Source: Chionoecetes opilio (taxonomy: Eukaryota > Arthropoda > Malacostraca > Decapoda > Majidae). Taken from it: a stretch of 64,000 nt of DNA. Below are positions 46,818 to 58,722 of the stretch, piece after piece (the first letter of the stretch is position 1; the number at the start of each line of letters is the position of its first letter). The notes under the pieces are model-generated. The model ran no database searches. It saw only the letters and a list, made by a program, of their open reading frames with translations, and was not told where the DNA came from. The stretch lies in contig JACEEZ010002771.1 in the NCBI GenBank assembly GCA_016584305.1, positions 295,001 through 359,000 of the forward strand, in the 5' to 3' direction. The position numbers were made by a program, and so were the translations under genes.

Positions 46818-47624
46818 CAGGGTTCACACTACACGTATTTGCTACGTGCGTCTTGTCAACATGACGTCATCGTGACGTCACTTCCTGCTTGTGTGACCTT
46901 GAAAGACGTGCGTCTCGAGGCTCCAAGATTCGGAGCCGCCAATTCTTTTGGCGGGCTTTCTCCAGAATCCGTGAGCGGTGGTGCCACAATTTATAGAACA
47001 TTATACGTAACTAAGTTTTGCAATATCAAAATAATGCTGTTTCCAAGGTCTGATTTAAAATATATTTATTATCAGTGATTCTGGAAGACAATAATAGTAA
47101 TGGAAGACAAATATGATGTGAAAATATTGTGCCCCGCTGCTTGAAGGCGAAACAGCGGCACCGTTGCTTGAATGTAAGCTCGACCACCACCACTACCTCT
47201 TGTGTATTTTAATGCTGTGGGAATTTGTTTCACATACATATTTAATCTGAGTTTCTTACCTAACATCAAACCCATATATCCCTGCCCGACTCCATACCCT
47301 AGCTAATTAACTAACTAGGATACTTATCGGTGGATAGTGGGTTGAAAACGGCTGTAGGTCTTGTATTAATACTGCAATGGTCTTGTGATCCGATGTGGTC
47401 GCCCGTGATCAGGCCGCCCGTGAATGACAAGAGCGGAGGTGGAGGCGTAATCGTGGTCGGCGTCAAGTGGTTATCACACCAGTAACTTGACGCAGCGGAT
47501 TGTTATCAGTGTGTTGTATTTTAACACAGTCCTATGATTTAACACTATATATGTACAAAATTAACGTATGTACAAATCTCTTCTTTTTAATAAGAGAAAA
47601 GATGTTAATCCCATGAGGGCTGGA

Positions 47625-47825
47625 ATGATACTTGTAGACAAGCAAGCACGTATTAGATTGATGTTATCCTCACGGAGGGTCTGGGTGTACTTGTAGACAA
47701 ACACGTCTATTAACAATTGATGTTATCTTCACGGAGGGTCTGGGTGTACTGTCCTTGTACTTAGACAAGCACGTCTATTAACAATTGATGTTATCCTCAC
47801 GGAGGGTCTGGGTGTACTGATTCTC
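47625..47825. repeat. Tandem repeat of about 65-75 bp, 3 copies
   Basis: Each copy contains GATGTTATC(C/T)TCACGGAGG, GTCTGGGTGTAC and TTGTAGACAA or a variant. Copies differ by small indels. Confidence 0.85.
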
Positions 47826-48131
47826 CAAGGTGGGCGAGACCCCCGCTACCAATACCTATGACACGTGTATCATGTCAGGTGGCCTAAAATCTAATGGGCG
47901 GCGGCCAATGACCGCGCTTCAAAATCAAGGTGCTAATTATTTAAGTGCAATGCTTATTAACCACTGGGAATATTAATTTATCCTATTCCAGTACTAATCA
48001 TTTACTTAAATTACCTTAATTATTACCCATTACCATTACAATTATATATACATATCCCTATACGCGCCCTCCTATTATGAGCGGAAAATACCTCTCACTA
48101 GGGGGGGGGGGGAACAAACTACCACTCTACC

Positions 48132-50594
48132 AATTAGAGAGAACTGCAACTCCGAAATGCCAGTGGTCGCTGGCAGTTTTAACTCACAATTTGGTGAAAA
48201 GTTGGTCAACTTGAAAGAAAAATATGGGCTTATTCCACTGCACTTAAAACACAAAAGTATAATTTTAAGAACGATTTTCTTCTATATGTATATTGTATAG
48301 AAGCCTGATTCTGTAAAACATGTATTTAACCAAATAACCAAGTAGGTTATAGTTGAGGAGGCGAGGTAAATGTTACTCTATGATATTATACAGTCAATAA
48401 CGTATGTTTAGAAATTATCTATACCTAGGCAGTCATATGTTCCTGTTATTATTGTGTATCAATCAGATAGAAAGCCTGGACCCAGCAAACACAAAGACGG
48501 AGGGCCTCCGGAGGCCCTCCGTATGTCTTACCGGCGGCCCGACGGAAGTGTACGACGTAGGGCCGCTGGGGATTTGCTCAGAGGCTCACCGGCGGGCCGC
48601 TCCCAGCGGCCCGCCGTAGGGCATTTGCCCATTTGCCGCTGTTATATTAACTGATTGAGGAATATTTATGGTTATACTTTCTAAGTATATTGCAGATATA
48701 GTAATGTTTTAAGGGGTGTTGCACAACCCATTAGCCGATTAATAGACTAATGGACTGTTCAACACTTATAAAAACATTACTATATCTGCAATATACTTAG
48801 AAAGTATAACCATAAATATTCCTGTCGTTATCCAGTAATACGATGAAAAGGAGATCATAATTGCTACGGACATTGTTTATTTCATAAGTACAAAAACATT
48901 TTCGTTATTGGGTTTATATATATACATGCTGGTATACGTGGAACACTGTACAGCCATGTAGAAGGATATTGATTGCGGCGAACAACATAACAACATCCAC
49001 CCGCTTGTGCGCTTTCCAAGTAACTGATTTGAAGTGATTTCACCGAGTCACTGACACAACGCTGCCGAGGAATTCCTAAAAAAACGTGTCGTACTGCAAT
49101 CATTTATATCATTCAGTCTATTTCGATATAATGAAGGAGCGAAAACATGTTATAACTAATTTCTCATTACGTTATCGACTGATTAAGGGTGATAATTTAG
49201 GCCCTTTGTGGGTTTTTAACCCTTTGTAATGGCTATCGTACGTCTGGCAGTTTAGTGCATTGATAGCAGGGAATTCAAATAATATTCTGTTCTAAATCAT
49301 GATATTATCCATGTTAATTCTCCATAATCTACATATTCCTTATTAGGTGTACCGATGAGTATTGATATGTGTTGATAATATGTTGGAAATGATAGAAATA
49401 AGGGAAAATATGACCTTGTGCACATGTTATCCCGTAATCTTTGCTCGGTTAATTAATAAAATGTTATTTTTATATGTTAGTCTAGCTACACACATAGACT
49501 AACTGATAAACTTTTTCCATGTAAACTCCTTCCTATGTACGTATCTCATCTTTATTTCTATGTATCTCTGGGTGTTCCTGATTAAGCTGGAAATATTTGA
49601 AATAAACTGATATATGATAATTTCTATAAACTATTATAAAAACTTCTATAGCAATTTTTAATAGCTTGAACAGGCCTAATAATAGTGATGGTACCGATAT
49701 TGAGATACTATGTATATTACTGTGTTAATATATATAATATGATATGAATATTTCCCACTTACAAATACGTACCAGCGCCCAGCGGGCCTCCGGAGGATTG
49801 ACGTCAAGTTGCCGCTGCTTGTCACTACTGATGTAATACTACAGCAAGATAATCATATAACTGTTGTTTCAAAATGTTTACACATAGAAATATTCAATTC
49901 TTCAAATTCTGTACATTAATTTCAACATAGTAAGTTTTCCCGTCTGAAAATACACCAGCGGTCCTTCGGAGGGCGGACGGAGGTAAATTTGCCGCCGGCG
50001 GCCGCCGTTCGCCGCTCTACAGCCTACGTAGGCCCGCCGGTGATGGTTAGCTGGGGAAGTGCAATGAGTCGACGCGTGAAGTGGCAATGTTTTGATTCAA
50101 TCTCCCCGCCACAATCTCCCCGCCCACCACTCCCCGCCGCGGCGTGTCGCCTCCACAATTATAACCTACATTGTCGCAGCAACAAGCCGATTTCGGCATT
50201 CTTTATTCTTCGTTTTTCCAAGGCATTGCTTATTGTATTTTGACAAGCGTTTGCCAGACGCAGCAGTACTGTCTTAGAAAACAGTGTGAACATCGCCCAA
50301 ATTTTACATGCCACAATATACATGTAAAAAATATATTAAGCTTTGCTACTCGAGGCGAGTAATTTGCATTAAATTGCTATCTTAGAACGTTCAATCGTAA
50401 TGCATGTCATGCATACACTTACTAGAACAACAGAAGAACGTTCTTTTTTAGTATTCAGATGCGGTGCATCAATATTTATTGCGAAATTGATTTATGAAAA
50501 ATATTAGTCGCGGAGGGAAAACACAGTAGACCAACCTTTGAGTTAAAACTGCCAGCGACCACTGGCATTTCTCGAGTTTCAGTTCTCTCCAATT
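48132..50594. mobile_element. Inverted-repeat DNA element, copy 2, carrying a nested insertion
   Basis: Reverse-oriented copy of 44142-45027 with the same termini. The two flanks (48132-48480 and 50056-50594) match copy 1 continuously, so the 1575 bp between are a later insertion. Confidence 0.88.
48481..50055. mobile_element. Nested transposon-like insert with CCCAGC(A/T)AAC termini
   Basis: Left end CCCAGCAAAC; right end GTTAGCTGGG. The pre-insertion sequence AGCCTGGAAGTGC is preserved in copy 1 (44142-45027), giving a 2-base GA duplication (or 3-base GGA, depending on end placement). Near the left end is a perfect palindrome (about 48495-48520, centred GGCCTCCGGAGGCC). An inverted repeat with about 55-65-base arms spans 48658-48824. 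GC-rich termini contrast with an AT-rich interior. No transposase found; superfamily unknown. Confidence 0.75.
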
Positions 50595-51295
50595 ATGAGA
50601 GGGTGTTTGGTGGATAATTTCCACAAATGCATTATTTCTCGTGTTCTCTAGTTCTAATTAACCCTCTCACGTGCCCCTCTAGTAGCTACTATATACCATC
50701 CTTCCTACAGCATCACGCTACGCCACCAACACCCTCTACAGGCCGTGAAATAGGTAGTAATTATTAGTGACTTGAAAAATAGCGCCACGATTGCGATATG
50801 GCAACACCTGTGGACCCCGCTATACAGATTCCACTTGTAACCTTTGCAATAGCCTGTTGTCAGGGATGGTAGCGCTATATAGGTAGGGCAGGGAGTGAAG
50901 GGGGATATAGTGAAGGGAGTAATAGGTGTGTCATGGGGTACAAAAGGGAGGAAGTAAGGAAAGCAAGGCGGTTTTATACTGCAATGTTTTTTGATACGAG
51001 CGAGCGGGAGTGAGACGAGGTAACGTCATCATGACGTCACGGTAACAAGACGCACATAGCAAAAACGTGAAGTGTGTACCGGGCCTTAAAGTACACTACT
51101 GTCACATTTTATTGAAGCACAAACCACCGCCACGTCAGTCGAACGTGACAGTGCCCAAACAAACATTTCGCTTGCTGCCGCAGAAATTTCTTGCGGGTCG
51201 GGCAATCATCTTCCCTGGATGATTGAACAGCAAGCGAAATTTGAGCAATCGAAATTTCACTTGCTCCCCCGCAGAAAACGCCTCTAATAGAGTAG

Positions 51296-51357
51296 TATAG
51301 TAATAGGTCTCACAGTCTCTTGTAGCTTCCTTATTTTCTAATGTTCTTATGTTCTTA
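51296..51357 (+). mobile_element. CR1-like LINE 3' tail fragment
   Basis: TCTCTTGTAGCTTCCTTATT and TTCTTATGTTCTTA match the tail of the LINE at 53230-54346. Directly followed by a TTAA-flanked MITE at 51355. Confidence 0.8.
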
Positions 51358-51566
51358 ACCTCTTGACGCCCAGATCTTTCCTTTGCTATAAAACAAATGT
51401 CTGTTGTTAGCCATAAAATTACAAAAACTAACTAAATATACCAAATTAGTTAGTGGACAAGGATACTAAATAGGTCATAGCTATAAAATATTTCTATATT
51501 TACTAAAATTCGTCTAATGGTAGCTAAATTACAATGGAAATCACGTTCTGGGTCTCAAGGGGTTAA
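51355..51566 (-). mobile_element. TTAA-flanked MITE, family 1, copy 3
   Basis: Reverse-oriented copy, TTAACCTCTTGACGCCCAGA...GGGTCTCAAGGGGTTAA. The TTAA target is formed at the end of the adjoining LINE tail (gttcTTAA). Confidence 0.82.
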
Positions 51567-51569
51567 GTG

Positions 51570-51998
51570 CCAGGAGTGAGGCAAGTGTCAGCTGCATTCA
51601 CCTGGGAGACATGACAGCCCATTACACCGCCACCTGCTGCTCCACACACACTGCACTCAGGATAATGAGGGCAGTTTTGCTTTCTTGACTTTGTATTTCC
51701 TTAAACAATATAATTTGAATATCACAAATAATGTTGATAATTTATGCAGTTCATAGCCGAGAATAGAAAATGTATTTACAGCATGGATGTTGTGTCCAAG
51801 GGGGAATGTAATGACATAAGATAAAAATATTGATATTCTTTATACACAAACAGCTTACTAATATATGAGTTGGATCACATGTCAACACTAATTGGCATAT
51901 GGGGGTAGAAAATAATTTGTGACTACATAAACAGCTAACAAGCCTGTATGACTACCCTTAAAGCACGAGCTCCTCACTTGGAATGTGTCAAGTTTCTA
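51570..51998 (-). other. Probable EXOC8 3' UTR
   Basis: AT-rich sequence directly after the EXOC8 stop on the - strand. A candidate AATAAA (TTTATT on +) is at about 51095-51105, beyond the MITE and LINE tail. If used, the 3' UTR would include both. Confidence 0.3.
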
Positions 51999-54900
51999 TC
52001 ATATGAAGTTAGACTCGTATTTACTTATGGTTGGAGCAGTAGTAGAAGCAGCAGCAGTCTCCCCTGTGAGGGCTGGGTACTGGGCATGTAGGGAGGGAAG
52101 GTTAGGGTGAGCATGGCCCACTGCCTCAGCATAGCGATGTTCCCCGAGGGTCAGGATGACGTCCAGTAGGAAGGCACTGTTACGCCGGATGGCAGGAACC
52201 TGCAACGCAAAGCAAAGGACACCTTAATTTCTTTGATTGATCCAAACACAATCTTCCTGTTATGGCCTCATGTTCATTAACGTAATTTTCTTTTGTTTCT
52301 TGGAAATACATACTTTCAAATGTGGACACAAAGAATGTCTCTAATTATCTCTTCTTGTTAATGCACAATATTTACCTATGTACTGTACAGTACCCCATTC
52401 CTCTTCTTCTCCGATATGTACTTTTGCTACTTATACTCTCCTGATACACATTCTAGTACTAAGGCTAGTCAACCCAACTAGCAAAGCAAACTCAAAGGGA
52501 ACTATATAATTGGGGGAGTTTTTTCTGTGCGTATGTTGACAACAAACTTATAATTGGTAGATAGAGGAATGAAGATGTGATTGAAAAGATAGGTAAAAAA
52601 AGCTTCACTTACTTCATTCTTGAATAAGGGCTCAGTCAGGGACGTCTGGCAGTGCCTCATCTGAGCAGAAAATATTGCTGTGAGAGATGCATTGATGAGG
52701 CGCTCAGTCTCCGGCCAAAAGAGTCTCAGCATGTCTTCCAGGTAGGACAGGAATGCACGGCTGAACTGCACCGTGTTGTTTGTCAGTCCCACACACAGCT
52801 CATCTGTGGAAGAGCATGTTGTTGACATAATTATCAATCTTTTACTACTCATGTTGTTTTCTGTGTTATAAAATGGACTAGTGCTGGCTGCCAATTTGAT
52901 AATGACATGATGGTAAGGGTGGCTGTGTGGGTATCAACAGTGGGTATCTTGTTGTTAGTCAGCTATACGTGACATAGCCACGTATACCGGGCTTGAAACT
53001 GTGTAATGAGATAGAGTAACTAACCCATGAATTATTTGAAGGGCAGAATAAAAAGGTAGTAAAACTCGAAGCCAAGATGCTTGAAGGATATAAAATACAG
53101 TTTTCCTTATTGGTATAGTGATGTATGGAAAGATCTGGACAACGATATGGTAAATATAGGAAAATATTATAGGAAAGTTTATGAGACGGCAGATAATGAT
53201 AAGGATATGATATCGGAATCCTTTGTATAAGCATTTGACCAAAGTAACAGACGACTCTTAAATAAGGTTGGGCTCAACGTTAGATGGTAAGGTTATTCAT
53301 GGATCAGAGCTTGTCTACGTAATAGGCAACAAGGGTTAATTAATGGTTCCAATCTGAATGGGACTTGGTACAAGTTGAGTTCCATCAAGGGCTCTGTTTT
53401 TCTTATTTTTTTATTTACATCAACGACTTGGATAGTGGTTTTACCTTTGATATCACAAGTTTGCTGATGATACAAGTTAGGTAGGATATTGGATCACAGT
53501 CTGACGTAAACAATTGCAGGGAGACTTAGATAAACTTAAAGAGTGGGCAGTCAGATGCAGATGGAATTTAATATTGATAAATGTAGCGTTATGAATGTTG
53601 GTAGAAAAAACCCTGGTAATAGATACACCATAAGCAATGTATCGCTGAAAAGATCAGAAGGTGAAAAAGATCTTGGAGTGAGGGTGAGCCCAGACCTCCG
53701 ACCTAGGAAACAATGTATTGAGGCCAGAAATAGAGCTAATAGAGTATTAGGATTCATTACCAGAAGTGTTAAAAGTAGAAGTGCGGAAGTTATTCTAAAG
53801 CTTTATCTGGCTCTAGTCAGGCCTCACCTAGACTATGCAGTTCAGTTTTGGTCTCCATATTACAGGATGGATATAGTGTTGTTAGAAAAAGTGCAGAGAA
53901 GGATGACCAAAATGATACAAGGGATGCGTAACTTTAGTTATGAGAGGAGATTGAAGTTATTAAAATTACACTCACTCGAGAGACGCAGAGTAAGGGGCGA
54001 TCTGATAGAAGTTTTTAAGTGGATAAAGGGATTTAATAAAGGAGAGGTAGGAAAAGTTCTTACGGCTTTTAACCAGGGTAGAACAAGAAGTAACGGATTC
54101 AAGCTGGAAAAGCGTAGATTTAGAAAGGAAATAGGGAAAAACTGGTTCACAAATAGGGTGGTGAATGAGTGGAATGGTCTCAGTAGACAGGTAGTTAGTG
54201 CGGAGTCATTAGGGAGCTTTAAAGGGGAGCTGGATAGGTTCATGGATGGGGATGAAAGGTGGATGTAGGTAGTGTTAGGTGACAGGAACTACCACGTGTA
54301 GGCCTCGCGGCCTCTTGTAGCTTCCTTATTTTCTTATGTTCTTAAATATCAAGTATATTTATGAGTTTAAAGCCAAGATAGACCAAATGAGATAGGGAGA
54401 CGGGACTCCTTGTATATAACTCATTTCCCGTATATCACAACCAAGTAAATACAACTACGTAAATACACACACACTCACACACATGTATGGAGACAAGACC
54501 ACAGGAGTATAGCTCAGGCCCTGTATGCTGCAACTAAGTAAACTAGGTAAATAAGCACACTCACCCATGATGTATTTTTCAATGCTGGCTATTCCAATTT
54601 CATTCATGTCCTCAATAAACTTATTAAGCTGCTCCTTGTTCTCATACTTGAGTATCTTCCACGTGTCCTCCTGTCCCCTCAGCTTGACAGCCTCCACCAG
54701 CTTGTCCCTGCCATCGCGGATCCACTTCTCCACATCCCTCAGCAGCAGGGTGTGCAGGGCAAAGGTCAGGTCCAGCCCGATGTCAGCTAACTGCAATAAC
54801 AACATCAGAACATCAGAAATCAGAAAAAAGCCATAATAAATAATAATAATAAATAGTACTGTAATAATAAATAATAATAATAACCCAGCCTCTGTGCCAC

Positions 54901-57900
54901 GAGATCTGAGGCACTATTGGAAGGTGTCACAGCAACAACCTGAAAAACATGATAGCCGTGGATAAGACGGCAACGGAAATGAGAACATAAGAAACATAAG
55001 AAAATAAGGAAGCTACAAGAGACCGTGAGACCTACACGTGGTAGTTCCTGTTACTTAACACTACCTACATCCACCTTTCATTCCCATCCATGAATTTATC
55101 CAGCCTCCCTTTAAAGCTCTCTAATGACTCCGCACTAACTACCTGTCTACTGAGTCTCGAGAACGATGACAAACAGTGGTATTAAGAGCATAAGGTAGTG
55201 AGACAGTAATACACTACGCTTCTTCTAAATTTCAGCTGTATTTTTATCATAGTTAACCATATTATCAGGTAAACATAGGCATAATTTTAAGCATGAGACC
55301 TTAAGATAACATGGACTTTTTGCCTTGTTAAAAAAAATAGACTATAGTTCAAAGTTCTCCCCAGTATCATAAAAAATCCCGAGCACCACCTTGATGACTC
55401 ACCTGTTGACAGTGGTGGTCGGCGCGCCTCACACATTCTGCCACAGTGTTGAGAGAGGACTGAGTGGTGAAGACGTGACGGGAAAACATGGAAGCAAAGT
55501 TATTGACTTCCCCGTGTCCCCACACCACAAAGGCTGCCAGGGTAAAATACTCCATTATTATCATTATAATGACTAATATCTCTATCAATGCTGTCATGTT
55601 CTATATTATCATCATTATTATCTCTATGGCCATCCTAGTAATTCTTTTTCCTTCACAATTGCCTTATTTCGGCCACCGTACTGCTATGGCTATTTTCACT
55701 ATTACCAAAATATCATCATATTTATGTTATACAACATTTTCTATTCCTGTTTCCTTCTAAGATGGACGTTATATTATAAGGAAGAGGCAGGTTGCATTGA
55801 AACTACATATTGTCATTATTCTTGCCTCACCTAAATCATTGTCATATTTATCACCAATACTGTAATTTTAATTTTATCACTGCATTTGTGTGCATTACCT
55901 GAGGTGCAACTGGGATTGTTTGGGAAAGCCTTAGTGAACTCTCTGGCAGTCTCCAGGAGATTGTGAAAGAAGATGGAGCAGAGCTGTCGCACGTACAGCA
56001 CTGTCTTGCCCTCCAGGCGTAGACGCTTGAGTCCGGCCTTGAGGATGGCGCCCCGGTGGCCCAGGAACAACTCACAGGCCTGGCGAGAGGACCATCAAGG
56101 GATAACAACAAGACACACAGCCAGTTTGTCTCATCTAAAGGCTCACAATCGTACTATAATAGAGTATTCAAATGGTATACATCACCCATACACAGGGATA
56201 TTACACCATCCTGGTAGCTGAAAGATCTGCACAAATAATTCACCGCTTGCTTCATGTCACCCATCATTCACCCAACACTCAAAAAGGTGTAAGTCAGCAA
56301 CACACACATCGTTTTCAGTTATTTGAGTACTAAAAAGTGGGGACAAAACAAGATATATCCAGCACAGTCTTCAACTCTATCATCACCACAGCAATATCAA
56401 ATAAAGTAAACCCAGCACAAGGGGTTTTCTAGAATTGCCAAGATAGGTTAATAGTACAGCACAGAGCCTCTGAGGATATTCTCAACCTCACAATGTTTTC
56501 TTAGAGTTATCTGTGCACCAATGGATCCTGCTACGGCCAATGACCAAATAGCCATGGATTGATTCACCTTACTCCAATCACTTTATCATATCATGGTAAG
56601 GATTAACCCCTTCAGGCCCAGAACGAAATTTCCATTGTAATTTAGGTACCAATAGACGATTTTAATGAATATAAGCAATGTTTTATAGATATGACCTGTT
56701 TAGTATCCTTCCACTAACAACATAATTTGGTATATTTAGTTACTTTTCGTAATTTTAAGGCTAACAACAGACAATTTTATATAGCAAAGGAAAGATCTGG
56801 GTGCGAAGGGATTAAACCTACCTCACTGGACTTATTGAGGTGGACAAGGAGGGTGGTGGCACGCCGGGCTGCACGGGGGCCTCCCTGAAGACTCTTGTCC
56901 GGAGTCACTCGTAGTTCAGCTTGAAGCACCTCCACCAGACTCTTGACTCGGCTCTCAAGGGCACGTCTGGTGGTGACGAGAAACAACATGCAAGTTAATA
57001 ATCACTGCAAGTACACCGTGGAATATTACTTGTTTTGTGTGAAGAAAGAGGAAGGGGAAGACCTGGAAAGGGATGGAGAGATAGGGTCAAGGAGGCATTG
57101 AGTTACAGGGACCTAAGAATACAAAAAAGAGTATGAAAGGTATGTATGGGACAGAGGGAGTTGGTGTGATGTGGTTTATATGAGCCTAACACACCGCTGA
57201 GATCTGACACTTTAACCCCTTGAGACCCAGATCTTTCCTTTGCTATATAAAAAATTGTATGATGTTAGCCATAAAATTACGAAAAGTAACTTAATATACC
57301 AAATTAGTTAGTCGACAAGGATACTAAACAGGCCATATCTATAAAATATTGCTTATATTGACTGAAAATCGTCTAATGGTACCCAAATTACAATGGAAAT
57401 TATGTTCTGGGTCTCAAGGGGTTAAGCAGTATGAAGTGGCTGGGGTAAACCGCTGGCAATAACAAGGTTACTACATTAAAGCCTCACCTCATTTCACTAT
57501 AAGCCGGTGTCTTGGGTGACATGTCAAAATACTCTCTTCCACTGTCCACCAGCGCCACCGCATCCTCAAAGTTACGCTGGGCAATGGCTTGGTCCAGCTC
57601 CTCCGGCAGCTCCAACACCCACTCGGGCGGGCCGAGGGAGGGCGGCTGGGCCTCCATGAAGGGATTCAGGCTGTCGTCATCTTCCCCAAATGCTGAAAAG
57701 ATCATTACTTGTTGTGCCTTTCAATTTAATGACATGAAGATAAAGGAGCTTGAATTTTTTTCTCCATTATTATTAATTTCCCTCAGCCTCCCTCATTTCC
57801 TAATTTCTTCCCGAGTTGAACCTCACACCCACTGAAGGAAATCAGACACGACACTTACGGTTGTTACTGTTACTGTCCAGGGAATCTTCCTTGCTGAGAG

Positions 57901-58659
57901 AGAGCTGTCGTTCCTTCTGGTGTTGCTGTTGTGCACGCTCAACATTCTGCTTGTCTACGGTCACCTTGTTGGCCTTGGTGCGCTCTATCTCATCCAGCCA
58001 GTCTTGCTGCAGAGCCAACAGTTACAAGTCAGGAAAATGTTTGTTTTGTGGAGGATCAGTTATGAGGGAATAATGTACTCATCATGGTGGCTGAACCTGA
58101 CAACAACGGACCCAAGAGCCTGCCGCTGCCAAGGATGCCAAGGAGATCTCTGGTTCCTGTTCCCTCACTCCCCCCCCCCCCCCCACACAAGCTGATTTTT
58201 GAACTCTTAAAAAAAAAATGTATTCTTCTAATTTCTGCTCTGAGACACATACCGCTTATCACCTGGTTTTTTTTTAGGAATGAGGCTACAAGTCTCGTGA
58301 TGTGACCAATAATAGTGAAGGACTGACTCTGCACACAGTAACCTGTATAGAGTAACATCCACTGCACTGCACTGTATAACAGTGCATCCAGCCCTTGGTC
58401 ACCTTGGACTTGGCGGTGGGGGCCATGAAGACTCGGGTGTCCGGGAAGATGAGCACCTTGAAGGCATTCTTGGTGTTGCCTCGATCCTTGATGTTGACGG
58501 GCAGCACCTGGTCCAGCGGGTACAGCACCTCAAACTTGTAGCGCACGGGCCCACGTCTGAGGCAGCCAGGCAGGGGACAGGTTTATGTATAGCCAATGTT
58601 TTTTTTCATTTGCATGAATTTTTTTTTTTTACAATTACAAAATCCTCTGCAATATTTGC

Positions 58660-58722
<63 letters not shown>

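Larger units (their letters stand above)
46818..51085. mobile_element. Outer transposon of a three-level nest (about 60-bp inverted termini)
   Basis: CAGGGTTCACACTACACG and TTGCTACGTGCGTCTTGT at the left are mirrored by ACAAGACGCACATAGCAA and CGTGAAGTGTGTACCGGG at the right. Both ends also have ATGACGTCA. The interior includes a 3-copy repeat at 47625-47825 and the nested element 48132-50594. No target duplication was clear and no transposase was found. Confidence 0.7.

Noticed and set aside
52502..52612. Extension of the EXOC8 frame beyond 52613
   Set aside because: The GTAAGT at 52612-52607 is a good donor and the next exon joins in phase; the read-through has no family similarity.
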